Shown one piece after another: positions 7,656 through 16,750 of a stretch of DNA of 54,400 nt. Each line of letters starts with the position of its first letter. The stretch's first letter is position 1. Under the pieces are notes generated by a model, which had not been told where the DNA came from, made no database searches, and saw only the letters and a list, made by a program, of their open reading frames with translations. Location of the stretch: positions 1 to 54,400 of the forward strand of contig JAHHQV010000014.1 in NCBI GenBank assembly GCA_020026175.1, read 5' to 3'. The position numbers were made by a program, and so were the translations under genes. The DNA is from Phocaeicola sp. (GTDB taxonomy: Bacteria; Bacteroidota; Bacteroidia; Bacteroidales; Bacteroidaceae).

Positions 7656-8492
7656 ATGAGCCATATACAATTAGGAAAATATAATCGACTTGAAGTAGTA
7701 AAAGAAGTCGATTTCGGAGTTTACTTGGATGGTGGAGAAAATGGTGAGATTCTTCTACCCACTCGTTACGTACCAGAAGGATGTAAACCAGGAGATATTC
7801 TTAATGTCTTCATCTATCTTGATATGGAAGAAAGACTCATTGCCACTACTTTGGAGCCTTATGCACAGGTAGGAGAATTTGCTTGTCTTGAAGTTGCATG
7901 GGTAAATCAGTTTGGAGCATTTCTAAACTGGGGACTTATGAAAGATCTTTTTGTACCGTTTAGAGAGCAGAAAAAGAAAATGATAAAAGGAAATAAATAC
8001 ATTGTACATGTACATCTTGACGAAGAAAGCTATCGTATAGTAGCATCTGCCAAGGTCGAGAAATTCTTGTCTAAAGAAAAAGCCACATATCAAAGAGGAG
8101 AAGAAGTTGACATACTTGTATGGCAAAAGACTGACCTTGGATATAAAGTTATAGTAGACAACATGTATAGCGGTATGATTTTCAACAATGAGATATTCTG
8201 CGAAGTACAAACAGGTACAAAAATGAAAGCATACGTAAAGCAAGTAAGAGAAGACGGCAAAATAGATATACAGCTACAGCTGGGAGGAGTCCGCAAAATA
8301 GAGGATTTTTCTGATATACTTCTAGAGTATATCAAAGAAAATGGAGGAAAATCTGATATAAACGACAAGACTGATGCTGAAACAATATATCAAACGTTTG
8401 GAGTTAGCAAAAAGACTTTCAAAAAAGCTGTAGGCGATCTTTATAAAAAGCGACTCATTGTAATAGAAGAAAAATCCATACGACTTGCATAA
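7656..8492 (+). CDS. cvfB: CvfB-like S1-domain RNA-binding protein
   Basis: RNA-binding protein of the CvfB/YitL family, 278 aa. It is built of successive S1-like beta-barrel repeats (about 1-65, 70-130 and 140-215) and a C-terminal winged-helix-like region (about 225-278) with the ending VSKKTFKKAVGDLYKKRLI. Conserved S1 features include GVYLDGGENGEILLP and QFGAFLNWGLMKDLFVP. In Staphylococcus the homologue influences virulence gene expression; here a general role in RNA handling is the safe reading. A TATCTTTA sequence at 7625-7632 is a near-consensus promoter. The gene is monocistronic, with a terminator at 8612-8668. Confidence 0.88.
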   Translation: MSHIQLGKYNRLEVVKEVDFGVYLDGGENGEILLPTRYVPEGCKPGDILNVFIYLDMEERLIATTLEPYAQVGEFACLEVAWVNQFGAFLNWGLMKDLFVPFREQKKKMIKGNKYIVHVHLDEESYRIVASAKVEKFLSKEKATYQRGEEVDILVWQKTDLGYKVIVDNMYSGMIFNNEIFCEVQTGTKMKAYVKQVREDGKIDIQLQLGGVRKIEDFSDILLEYIKENGGKSDINDKTDAETIYQTFGVSKKTFKKAVGDLYKKRLIVIEEKSIRLA

Positions 8493-8611
8493 ATACATTT
8501 ATTCGGATAAAAAACATTATTACTACATAATTTTAAATTAAAGCCGTATTAGAACAATAATAGACGGATGTGAAATGAAATTGTAAAATCATCAATATAG
8601 AAATATCCCAT

Positions 8612-8668
8612 AAAAAAAGTTTCATCACCATTGCGGTATTTTATCTGCAACGAGGATGAAACTTTTTT
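8612..8668. terminator. Terminator between cvfB and the efflux operon
   Basis: AAAAAAAGTTTCATC pairs with GATGAAACTTTTTT, with a smaller TTGC/GCAA stem within the loop. A/T-runs on both sides fit bidirectional use between convergent genes. Confidence 0.8.
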
Positions 8669-8734
8669 CTATACATTGTTACAATATTCGTTTTTTTTTA
8701 CAATCCATACTACAATTTAGCTGGTGAAAACGTA

Positions 8735-10063
8735 CTACTCCAAAGTAAGAGGTATACCCTTATAAAAATCAAGAATCTTTGTACGGAATATATAATCGTA
8801 TTTAGCCTGAATATTTTCAGAAACAGCCTTTATCCAATTTGTTCTTGCCTCATTATATTCAGTAGAATTGGCTTTTCCCTCCTCATACTTTACTTTGATA
8901 AGATTAAAGGAAGCCTCAGCAGCCTTATTGGCAGTCAAGCTACTTTCATATCTGGTTTCAGCACCTATAGCGTTATAGTATGCCTGCTGTATTTCCTTAT
9001 ATAAAGCCTTCTTACTATCTTCCAATTGCCAATTCAGTGTACTCTGTTGTATTTTTGCCAATCGGACATTATTTCTAGTACTTAGCCTGTTGAATATCGG
9101 GATACTCAACTGAAGTCCTATATACTGGCTGAAGTTATCCCTCATCTGTGTTTTAAAACCATTGTTAGACATACCCGATACTCTGTAATAATTTGTTTCT
9201 ATACCAGCCCCCAGACTCAATTGAGGGAAATAAGCACTTCTAGCTATTTTAACAGACTTTCCTGCTCCTTGAAGTCTGTACGTAGCAGCTTTGATGGAAG
9301 GCTTGATCAATATAGCCTGGTTATAAATCTCTGCTGGAGAAGACAAAACTCTTCCTTTATATTTTTCCATATAGGTATCTGGGGATTCTATAGAGAAGTT
9401 ATCCGGTGAAGGCAATTCCAAGAGCTGGCTAAGATCGAGCAAGGTCAGCTTATATTCGTTCTCTGCCTGAACAGCTGAAAGACAATCTTGTGCTAGTCGT
9501 GCCTTAGCTTCATACCATTCGGCTTCAGAAGCCTTTCCATTCTTAAAGAACTCTTCCTTCTGCATCAACAGTTCATTGCTTAGTTCTGTCTGATTACGAG
9601 CTACCTCAACAAGTTCACCTTTGAACAAGACCTGCAGGTAAAGTGTTGCAACCTGTATACTTATATCTTCCTTTGCCTTATTAAGATCTTCAGTAGCAGC
9701 CTCTAGGTTAAGTTTAGAAAGAGCTATATTATTGGGAATCTGCAATCCGGTAAACAAGGGAACGTTTGTCTTAAGATTCAACCCTGTATTCTGAGTATTA
9801 AGTTTCTGATAAGTATTATCCGACTGCAAACTTCGTCCGAAATTAAAAGAATGAGATGCGCCTGCAGATAAATTAGGTAGTCTGCTCCATTTGGCTGTAT
9901 TAAGTTCCACTTCACTCTTATCTTTTGCAGCCATGTGTTGCTTTATCTGTAAATTATGTTCTATTGCATAAGAAATACATTTTTCGAGACTCCATTTTTC
10001 CTGTGCTAGAACAGACAGAACATTAAGTGCCACAAGGAAAGATATAAACAATCTATTTTTCAT
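8735..10063 (-). CDS. TolC-family outer-membrane efflux protein
   Basis: Outer-membrane channel of a tripartite exporter, 442 aa. A signal peptide covers residues 1-20 (cut after VLAQ), followed by WSLEKCISYAIEHNLQ, the usual start of the mature family. Two alpha-helical OEP repeats follow (about 30-215 and 235-430), with long coiled-coil helices and the beta-strand segments ending in GLQLSIPIFN. It is the last gene of the five-gene minus-strand operon and starts 12 bases after the adaptor protein, so it is very likely the dedicated exit duct of that system. Confidence 0.92.
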   Translation of the reverse strand: MKNRLFISFLVALNVLSVLAQEKWSLEKCISYAIEHNLQIKQHMAAKDKSEVELNTAKWSRLPNLSAGASHSFNFGRSLQSDNTYQKLNTQNTGLNLKTNVPLFTGLQIPNNIALSKLNLEAATEDLNKAKEDISIQVATLYLQVLFKGELVEVARNQTELSNELLMQKEEFFKNGKASEAEWYEAKARLAQDCLSAVQAENEYKLTLLDLSQLLELPSPDNFSIESPDTYMEKYKGRVLSSPAEIYNQAILIKPSIKAATYRLQGAGKSVKIARSAYFPQLSLGAGIETNYYRVSGMSNNGFKTQMRDNFSQYIGLQLSIPIFNRLSTRNNVRLAKIQQSTLNWQLEDSKKALYKEIQQAYYNAIGAETRYESSLTANKAAEASFNLIKVKYEEGKANSTEYNEARTNWIKAVSENIQAKYDYIFRTKILDFYKGIPLTLE

Positions 10064-10075
10064 AATTCAAAGCCA

Positions 10076-11173
10076 TTAAATATCTTTTTTAAGACCACGT
10101 ACAAGTTCTCCCAAAGCCAAGCCATCCTTTATTTCAACATTTATTCCGTCGCTGATACCAGTAGAAACTTTCTTACGAACAAATTTCTGTTGAGGAACAC
10201 TATCTGTCATGACAAAAACATAAGTAGAATCATTGTAAAATTCGATTGTACTCTCAGGTACTGTCATAACCTGTAACGCTTTCTGAAGTTCTATTTTTGC
10301 ATTTGCACTGTATCCCGAGCGTATAGTTACACTGTCGGGTACAACAATAGCAGCCTTTATTTCAAACTGATTAGCACCGTTATTTTCAATGCTCTTAGGA
10401 GAGATATATTCCAAAGTAGCAGTAAATTTCATATTCTGAACAGCTCCAAGAGTTATCTCAACAGGAATACCAGTCTTGATTTTTCCAACTTCAGTTTCAT
10501 CAATATTTCCTCTGAATATCAAGTCACTCATATCTGCCACACTGGCTATGGTAGTACCGTCATTGAAAGTGTTGCTCATAATAACAGAGTTTCCCACTTT
10601 TATAGGAACATCCAATATAAGACCATCTATAGTAGAACGTATAAGAGTACTACTGAAAGAAGCACTGTTCTTAGTAATACCATCCTTAATTATTTCAAGA
10701 TTATCCTTAGCCGTCTGAATCTCCTCTCTAGCCTGTTGTGTAGCAAGCAAAGTCTTTTCATACTCCTCGCTACTCACTAACTTTTTTTCATACAAGGTCT
10801 GCATTCTTTCAAAATCCGTTTCCGCCTGTTTACCGTTCATTTCTGCCAGACGCACTCTACTTTCTGCCGAATTAAGCTGTCCCAATTCAGGAATAACCTT
10901 TACTTTTGCTATAACCTCACCTTTAGCAACCTTTTCTCCTGCTTCCTTATATAATTCAGAAATAATACCCGAAATCTGCGGTTTTATCTGCACTTCATCC
11001 CTCGGTTCTATTTTTCCTGTTGCCACAGTATTCTGTACTATGTCCGCTTTCATCACCTTGATTACATTATAGGATACTTCCTTAGGTTGAGATTTACGGT
11101 ACAAGAAGACAAATGTACCGACAAACAGCAATGCCATTACAATAAAAGCTGCAATTCTAATATACTTTTTCAT
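10076..11173 (-). CDS. HlyD/MacA-type membrane fusion (adaptor) protein
   Basis: Periplasmic adaptor linking the inner-membrane ABC permeases to the TolC-like channel, 365 aa. One N-terminal membrane anchor (about residues 7-24), then the first biotinyl-lipoyl half KPQISGIISELYKEAGEKV, a coiled-coil hairpin (about 95-165), the second lipoyl half and a beta-barrel domain (about 205-300). The C-terminus ends in GLKKDI. Homology to MacA is family-level. It lies 38 bases downstream of the second permease and 12 bases before the TolC-like gene. Confidence 0.92.
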   Translation of the reverse strand: MKKYIRIAAFIVMALLFVGTFVFLYRKSQPKEVSYNVIKVMKADIVQNTVATGKIEPRDEVQIKPQISGIISELYKEAGEKVAKGEVIAKVKVIPELGQLNSAESRVRLAEMNGKQAETDFERMQTLYEKKLVSSEEYEKTLLATQQAREEIQTAKDNLEIIKDGITKNSASFSSTLIRSTIDGLILDVPIKVGNSVIMSNTFNDGTTIASVADMSDLIFRGNIDETEVGKIKTGIPVEITLGAVQNMKFTATLEYISPKSIENNGANQFEIKAAIVVPDSVTIRSGYSANAKIELQKALQVMTVPESTIEFYNDSTYVFVMTDSVPQQKFVRKKVSTGISDGINVEIKDGLALGELVRGLKKDI

Positions 11174-11211
11174 ATCTTTTTTTGAGTTTTATTTTAGTTT
11201 TTCTCTTTCAA

Positions 11212-12462
11212 TTATTCATCTCTTATAGCCTCTATAGGTTTTATCGACATAGCTCTGAAAGCAGGAGCAAGACCAGCCAGCAATCCTAGGACCAAAAGCA
11301 GCAAACAAGCCCCTATAGCTCCCCAGAAACTTATCTGAAAATGTGCCGGCGCACCAGATGACGAAGAAACCTTCTCTATAACATCAAGCAGGAATACAGA
11401 CAATGATATTCCAGTCATTCCAGCCAACGTAGTAAGCACCATACTCTCTGACAATATCTGCTGAAGAATATCATTGGGACGTGCACCTATAGCTCTTCTG
11501 ATACCTATTTCGGTGGTTCTTTCCTTTACAGTAATCATCATTATATTACTCACTCCGATAGCTCCAGCCAGAATAGTTCCAAGCCCAACCATCCATCCCA
11601 GCACCTTGATGCCAGAGAATAAATTATCCATCATTCCAAACATTGCTTCAGCATTAACAACTATAACAGCCTGCTTGTCGTCAGGATGGATATCATGTGC
11701 TCTTTTTACAACTGCTTCCACTTTTTTTTGTACATTACTGACAGTATATCCTCTTTTCACAGTATAGCTTATAACCTGAATTTTGTCTCCAAAATTATAG
11801 TTTTGCTGCATTGTTGAAAAAGGTACTATAATGGAAGTTTCAGACTGTCCTTGTACCGACATATTCCCGGCAGCCATATTCACTCCTATAACCCTATAAT
11901 ATATACCGTTTACTTCTATAAACTTACCACATGGATTCTTTTTATCCGGAAAGAGAGTTTCGAATATTCTACTTCCAAGCACACACACCTTGCGTTTATC
12001 CCTTATATCCATATCATTGATATATCTTCCCATAGTGATATTAGGTTCTTCTATCTTGGCATATAAAGGATAAAGCCCCTTTATAGTGCCCGAGATTTTG
12101 TTTTCCTGATACACCATATCTATTCCCCATTTGGTAATATTCGGAGTAACCACTTCTATTTCAGGAACACTTACCCTCACTCTTTCCACATCGTCGTTTG
12201 TCATTTCCCAGAATCGTCCTTGCTGGAATCCCTTATAAGCCTTGCTGGTCTGATTGGTTCCCATAAATCCAGAGTTTGTAGCAAAACCTACAAACTGTTT
12301 TGCCAGCAAATCCTGTACACCTTTAGTCCCTCCCATAAGAGTAACAAGCATAAATATCCCCCAGAAAATACCAAAAGCTGTAAGCAGGCTTCTTGTCTTG
12401 TTTCTAGTTATAGTGAGAATTATCTCCTCACAAGTATCCAAATCAAATCTAATCATAATCAA
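11212..12462 (-). CDS. MacB-type ABC transporter permease (second copy)
   Basis: FtsX/MacB-family permease, 416 aa. One transmembrane helix near residues 23-47 (TRSLLTAFGIFWGIFMLVTL), a large periplasmic MacB core domain (about 50-265), then three helices at about 285-400. The cytoplasmic coupling phrase ERTTEIGIRRAIGA precedes the third helix. The C-terminus APAFRAMSIKPIEAIRDE is the family signature. Its start overlaps the stop of the upstream permease by four bases. The protein is paralogous to its neighbour, suggesting a heterodimer. No ATPase domain is fused, unlike E. coli MacB. Confidence 0.93.
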   Translation of the reverse strand: MIMIRFDLDTCEEIILTITRNKTRSLLTAFGIFWGIFMLVTLMGGTKGVQDLLAKQFVGFATNSGFMGTNQTSKAYKGFQQGRFWEMTNDDVERVRVSVPEIEVVTPNITKWGIDMVYQENKISGTIKGLYPLYAKIEEPNITMGRYINDMDIRDKRKVCVLGSRIFETLFPDKKNPCGKFIEVNGIYYRVIGVNMAAGNMSVQGQSETSIIVPFSTMQQNYNFGDKIQVISYTVKRGYTVSNVQKKVEAVVKRAHDIHPDDKQAVIVVNAEAMFGMMDNLFSGIKVLGWMVGLGTILAGAIGVSNIMMITVKERTTEIGIRRAIGARPNDILQQILSESMVLTTLAGMTGISLSVFLLDVIEKVSSSSGAPAHFQISFWGAIGACLLLLVLGLLAGLAPAFRAMSIKPIEAIRDE

Positions 12463-13706
12463 TCTGCTCTAAGTGCTTCGATAGGTCTAATCATGACAGC
12501 CTTGCGTGCAGGAAACAATCCTGCAAGAGTTCCAGCCACCACCAATGTAAGCGTAGCCTGAAGCGCTATGCTTATATCCACAGTAGGATTTTCAAAAAAA
12601 GTCATCGAAAATATACCGGCATCAACAGTCTGCCTACCTGCAATCACATTCATATATTCAGTAGCAGCAATACCAGCCACCATCCCTATATACCCGAAAA
12701 ATGTAGTAATAATAACACTTTCCGATATTATAAGCCACAATATAGAAGCCGGTTTTGCCCCCAATGCCTTTCTAATCCCAAACTCATGCGTTCTCTCCCT
12801 TACGGTGATAAGCATTATATTACTTACTCCCACTATACCGCTAAGAAGAGTAAAAATACCTATCACCCATATCGAGTATTTAAGTATATTCTTGGCGGTC
12901 ATCTGCTGAAGATATTGCGAGAATCTGTTCCATATCCATATAGCACTATCATCATCTGGAGAAAAATCATTATTATGAGCAATAGAAGCACGATATTTTT
13001 TCTCGAAGACCTCACTTTCAGCCTCATCTGTAAGTCCCTTTATAGTAAATATAATATTGTCTATACTGTCTCCCTTAGTATATATCAACTGCAATGTATT
13101 GAATGGAACAAAGGCTGATGGAGAAAAACTGTTGTTATCAGAATACACACCCACCACCTGATATACCACCCCATGAGATGTAATATACTTTCCAATAGGT
13201 TCATCATTTTCAAAAAGAATATCAGCAGTCTTTTCATGAAGTACTATCACCTTCCTTCTTTCCTTCATATCCCTTTCATTGACAAACCTTCCTCTCACAA
13301 GCCTTATAGCTTCCATATCAGTATGATTAGGAAAAACACCATCTATAGAAATACTCACATTTTCCTTTCTATAAGAAAGCACACCACTATAACTGGATGT
13401 AGCCCCAACCGATACCACATTTTCCTTGAAGTTTTCAGAACTCAGTTTCAAGTCCGACTTGTCAAGCGAGACACTTCTCCCCTCGTTCAGTCCGTTAAAC
13501 GATTTCGATGTAAATCCAGGATATATCTTCATGGAATTAATCTTCATATCTGCCGACTGATTTTCGAAAGCATGAATCAACCCGTTTCCTGCACCAAGAA
13601 GAACGATGAGCATGAATATCCCCCATGATACAGCAAAACCAGTAAGAGCTGTACGCATCTTGTTTCTCATCACCGTCCCATAAATTTCCTGTAAAATATC
13701 AGTCAT
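12459..13706 (-). CDS. MacB-type ABC transporter permease (first copy)
   Basis: FtsX/MacB-family permease, 415 aa, with the same plan as the next gene: helix near 18-42, periplasmic core, three C-terminal helices, coupling segment ERTHEFGIRKALGA and the closing PARKAVMIRPIEALRAD. It follows the ATPase gene after 15 bases. Two different permeases with one separate ATPase are common for these exporters in Bacteroidota. Possible cargo includes antimicrobial peptides, macrolide-like compounds or lipoproteins; the sequence does not say. Confidence 0.93.
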   Translation of the reverse strand: MTDILQEIYGTVMRNKMRTALTGFAVSWGIFMLIVLLGAGNGLIHAFENQSADMKINSMKIYPGFTSKSFNGLNEGRSVSLDKSDLKLSSENFKENVVSVGATSSYSGVLSYRKENVSISIDGVFPNHTDMEAIRLVRGRFVNERDMKERRKVIVLHEKTADILFENDEPIGKYITSHGVVYQVVGVYSDNNSFSPSAFVPFNTLQLIYTKGDSIDNIIFTIKGLTDEAESEVFEKKYRASIAHNNDFSPDDDSAIWIWNRFSQYLQQMTAKNILKYSIWVIGIFTLLSGIVGVSNIMLITVRERTHEFGIRKALGAKPASILWLIISESVIITTFFGYIGMVAGIAATEYMNVIAGRQTVDAGIFSMTFFENPTVDISIALQATLTLVVAGTLAGLFPARKAVMIRPIEALRAD

Positions 13707-13721
13707 ATCATTCTATTTCAA

Positions 13722-14441
13722 TCATTTCATATATCCGTTCTTGCCAAAAGGCGAAGCATTATGTTCTATATTATCCTCAATTTTTCCTATCACTCCATCC
13801 TTTATATGAATAATCTTGTCTGTCTGGTTTGCCACTCCACTTTCATGTGTAACAATGATTATCGTAAGTCCTTCTTTCTCGTGAAGTTCCTTAAGAATAT
13901 TCATCACCTCTACAGACGTCTTGCTGTCCAAAGCCCCAGTAGGCTCATCGGCAAGAATAATCTGAGGCTTAGAAATAAGAGCCCTTGCTATAGCCACCCT
14001 TTGTTTCTGTCCGCCCGACAGTTCGTTTGGCATATGATGTGCCCATTCCTTCAGTCCCAACTTGTCCAGATACTCTAATGCCATCTCATTTCTTTTCTTT
14101 CGGCCCACTCCCTGATAATAAAGCGGAAGAGCCACATTTTCCATCGCATTCTTGAAAGAAATGAGATTGAAAGACTGGAAAATAAATCCAATCATTCTGT
14201 TTCTATACTCTGCCGCCTTGGTTTCACTTAAATCTTTGATGAGTACATTGTTCAGTAAATACTCACCCGAATCATAATTGTCAAGTATCCCCAAAATATT
14301 CAGCAAAGTGGATTTGCCAGAACCCGAAGCCCCCATTATGGAAACAAACTCACCCTCTTCTATATCAAGGTCTATCCCCTTTAATACATGAAGCGGAGAA
14401 CCGTTATGATAAGTCTTGTTTATATCCTTCAAATGAATCAT
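13722..14441 (-). CDS. MacB/LolD-type ABC transporter ATP-binding protein
   Basis: ATPase for the downstream permease pair, 239 aa. Walker A GASGSGKST at 37-45, signature LSGGQ at 141-145, Walker B IILADEPTGA at 161-170, switch His in VTHESGVA. The QSFNLISFKNAMENVALPL segment is typical of MacB-like ATPases. I start at the ATG at 14441 (MIHLKDI); the frame is open 17 codons further but that part is AT-rich leader. It is the first gene of the operon. A TAATTTAG sequence at 14471-14478 (minus strand) is a plausible promoter one base off consensus. Confidence 0.93.
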   Translation of the reverse strand: MIHLKDINKTYHNGSPLHVLKGIDLDIEEGEFVSIMGASGSGKSTLLNILGILDNYDSGEYLLNNVLIKDLSETKAAEYRNRMIGFIFQSFNLISFKNAMENVALPLYYQGVGRKKRNEMALEYLDKLGLKEWAHHMPNELSGGQKQRVAIARALISKPQIILADEPTGALDSKTSVEVMNILKELHEKEGLTIIIVTHESGVANQTDKIIHIKDGVIGKIEDNIEHNASPFGKNGYMK

Positions 14442-14517
14442 ATCAATAATTTCTTTTATTAAGAACGCTGCTAAATTAGGAAAAAAAAGCAAGTTATTAT
14501 ATTATATGCTAAAAAAA

Positions 14518-14549
14518 TTTGTCTGATTATTACGTTATGTCTATATTTG
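14518..14549 (+). promoter_or_regulatory. Bacteroidota-type promoter of the glucokinase gene
   Basis: TTTG at 14518-14521 and TATATTTG at 14542-14549 with a 20-base spacer, a full match to the -33/-7 pattern. The ATG follows 35 bases later. Confidence 0.75.
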
Positions 14550-14584
14550 TCGGCATATTTAATTAAACCTAAACAACAAATGTC

Positions 14585-15550
14585 ATGACTGTAAATATGG
14601 AAAAATCCTACGTAGTAGGTATGGACATCGGTGGCACAAATACTGTTTTCGGTGTCGTTGATTCACGTGGTAATGTACTTGCTTCTGATTCTATCAAGAC
14701 TCAGCAATACGAAAAAATAGAAGAATATGTAGATGCAGTCTGCAAAAAACTAATACCATTATTACAAAAATTCGGTGGAGCCGAAAGATTCAAAGGTATG
14801 GGAGTCGGAGCTCCTAACGGTAACTACTATAACGGTACTATCGAGTTTGCTCCTAATCTTCCATGGAGAGGTGTTATTCCTTTGGCTAACATGTTTGAAG
14901 AAAAACTTGGCATACCTACAGCTCTTACAAATGACGCCAACGCAGCAGCTATCGGTGAAATGACATACGGAGCGGCACGTGGATTGAAAGACTTCATAAT
15001 GATAACACTTGGTACAGGTGTAGGTAGCGGTATAGTTGTAAACGGACAGCTTGTTTACGGACATGACGGGTTTGCTGGAGAACTGGGTCACGTTATCGTA
15101 GAACGCGACGGACGCCAGTGCGGATGCGGACGTAAGGGATGTCTTGAAACTTACTGCTCGGCTACTGGTGTAGCACGTACTGCATGCGAATTCCTGGTAG
15201 CACGTTCAGAACCAAGTTTGCTTAGAGAAATACCTGCAGAAGAAATTGTTTCAAAAGATGTATACGATGCCGCTGTGAAGGGCGATAAATTGGCTCTTGA
15301 TATATTCGAATTCACAGGCAATATTCTGGGACGCTCTTTGGCCGACTTCATCGCTTTCTCTAGCCCTGAAGCTATTATCTTGTTTGGCGGTCTTGCAAAA
15401 TCAGGAAGCCTAATCATGGATCCTATACAGAAAGCCATGGATGAAAATATCCTTAAGATTTATGCAGGTAAGACAAAGATTTTGCTTTCTCAGTTGAAAG
15501 ACGCAGATGCTGCTGTTCTTGGAGCAAGTGCTTTGGGATGGGAATTGTAA
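14585..15550 (+). CDS. glk: ROK-family glucokinase
   Basis: ATP-dependent sugar kinase, most likely acting on glucose, 321 aa. The ATP-binding loop is DIGGTN at 14-19, the catalytic Asp is D117 in TNDANAAAIGE, and the zinc site is H169 with C179, C181 and C186 (CGCGRKGC). No winged-helix domain precedes the kinase, so it is an enzyme, not a ROK repressor. An in-frame ATG four codons downstream (MEKSYVVG) could be the true start. The gene is monocistronic with its own strong promoter and a terminator at 15605-15644. N-acetylglucosamine or mannose kinase remains possible. Confidence 0.88.
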   Translation: MTVNMEKSYVVGMDIGGTNTVFGVVDSRGNVLASDSIKTQQYEKIEEYVDAVCKKLIPLLQKFGGAERFKGMGVGAPNGNYYNGTIEFAPNLPWRGVIPLANMFEEKLGIPTALTNDANAAAIGEMTYGAARGLKDFIMITLGTGVGSGIVVNGQLVYGHDGFAGELGHVIVERDGRQCGCGRKGCLETYCSATGVARTACEFLVARSEPSLLREIPAEEIVSKDVYDAAVKGDKLALDIFEFTGNILGRSLADFIAFSSPEAIILFGGLAKSGSLIMDPIQKAMDENILKIYAGKTKILLSQLKDADAAVLGASALGWEL

Positions 15551-15604
15551 AAACTTGATGTTACATCTGTCAATATAATAGTGTATCATACACACAATTT
15601 AAAT

Positions 15605-15644
15605 AAAAAGAGGATGTGTCTTTTTTTTGACACATCCTCTTTTT
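15605..15644. terminator. Terminator of the glucokinase gene
   Basis: A perfect 16-bp stem, AAAAAGAGGATGTGTC with GACACATCCTCTTTTT, around an eight-T loop. Confidence 0.85.
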
Positions 15645-15650
15645 ATTTTT

Positions 15651-15954
15651 CAACTAAGCCTATTGCAACCAAAACCAAGCAGAGGTACGAATATAATAGT
15701 TCAACAGACAAAACTGACAATATTACAAATTGTCATAACGACATTATTGATACTTCCAAAATCCTGTATACGACAACAGAATTACATCAGAAGATAAATT
15801 ATTGAAAAATAAGGTCTTTATCAAAAACAAAGAGATTATATTCATGAATAATCCAGTACATAAAGAAGCAATTTTCCACTTTTAATCATCCATCAGATTA
15901 AAATAACACTGTTACACATTACATTATAATATTTATATACACAATTGTTTTAAC
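15651..15954. other. Gene-free AT-rich stretch
   Basis: No frame with protein-like composition, no hairpin of note and no RNA gene that I can recognise. It leads into the 22-bp repeat array. Confidence 0.5.
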
Positions 15955-15976
15955 GGCAAAATAAGCTGTAAAGAAG

Positions 15977-16108
15977 TCTTACACGTGATTTTATTTATAA
16001 CAACGGGGCGTTTTAAACCAAACATACTGGTGTTTTATAACAAACAAGCAAGCGTTTTAGACTTAATAAGTAGTTGTTTCAGATAATATTGGCCTCATTT
16101 TCATTTAA
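15977..16108 (+). repeat. Phased 22-bp degenerate repeat array, locus 1 (six units)
   Basis: Six contiguous 22-base units start at 15977, 15999, 16021, 16043, 16065 and 16087. The best three begin AAC, have a variable seven-base core, then (C/T)GTTTTA. Every unit has TTT at positions 13-15. The unit at 15999 begins AACAACGGGGCGTTTT, identical to a unit of the array at 40560-40669. GCTGTAAA lies just upstream at 15965-15972, as it does next to the other array. The outer two units are weak. Confidence 0.6.
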
Positions 16109-16439
16109 CATTTACAGAAGAAATTCACATTTTCCTGTTTGTTGATTAATATTACAAAAACCAAATTACACAAGATATTAACAAATACATTCCAGAGTAA
16201 AGTTTTCAGAGAAATGCCACGCTAATACATAATAGGGTTTTACTTACAATTTCACACTATTATACACAGTAATCAATACATTTTGATACTTATCCGAAAA
16301 TCATAAAGACACACTAATAAAGTAAATTATAATTTCCACTAACTGCCACTAACTATGTATCACCAATCACTTTCACAGAGTTTCTCTTTTATTTTTCAGT
16401 CTATATTTGTGTGATAAGTATTTTCAACAAGCTTCTTGA
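16109..16439. other. Gene-free AT-rich stretch
   Basis: No convincing coding frame, hairpin or RNA gene. It ends where IS-related sequence begins. Confidence 0.45.
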
Positions 16440-16490
16440 CATAACTTCCCCTTATCCAACCAAGCGACATGAGATAATACACTATACACC
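16440..16490 (-). repeat. IS end relic, inverted partner of 697-745
   Basis: The 51 bases match the reverse complement of 697-745 with a few substitutions, including CTTCCCCTTA and GAGATAATAC. This is the non-coding tail of a related IS1380-type element. Confidence 0.6.
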
Positions 16491-16506
16491 AAATAAAGAT
16501 CAGTGA

Positions 16507-16611
16507 TTAGTAGTAGCCCGTATTAAAGGCTCTTGCATATGCAAAATTATCTGTGTAAACATTGCTCCATGATTGAATATTTCTCGCCAAAAGATGTGAT
16601 TTTCTCCGATT
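16507..16611 (-). pseudogene. Decayed 3' end of an IS1380-type transposase
   Basis: On the minus strand, codons ending at the TAA at 16507-16509 read SNVYTDNFAYARAFNTGYY. This aligns with LNIYTVNPAYAKVFNASD, the end of the transposase at the left edge of the window. An in-frame TAA at 16609-16611 closes the frame upstream, so only about 34 codons remain. With the conserved tail at 16440-16490 this is the remnant of a related but distinct element in opposite orientation. Confidence 0.6.
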
Positions 16612-16750
16612 TTATTTGTACTTTAGCCAAGTATGACAAAATGTTAATCCAAAGTCACACCAGCTTTCCAGCTATGGTAAGACTTAAGACAACTTATTAT
16701 AATCAACAACATAATCAATTATTACAAAACATTTTAAATTTTTACAACTT

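Noticed and set aside
8612..8668. Hairpin near 8612 considered as a riboswitch
   Set aside because: Symmetrical A/T-runs and a position between convergent genes fit a plain terminator.
15977..16108. 22-bp arrays considered as a CRISPR array
   Set aside because: Units are contiguous and degenerate with no constant repeat separated by unique spacers, and no cas genes are present.
1..16611. Composite transposon bounded by the two IS1380-type copies
   Set aside because: The right copy is a short relic and the enclosed genes are housekeeping; no sign of mobility.
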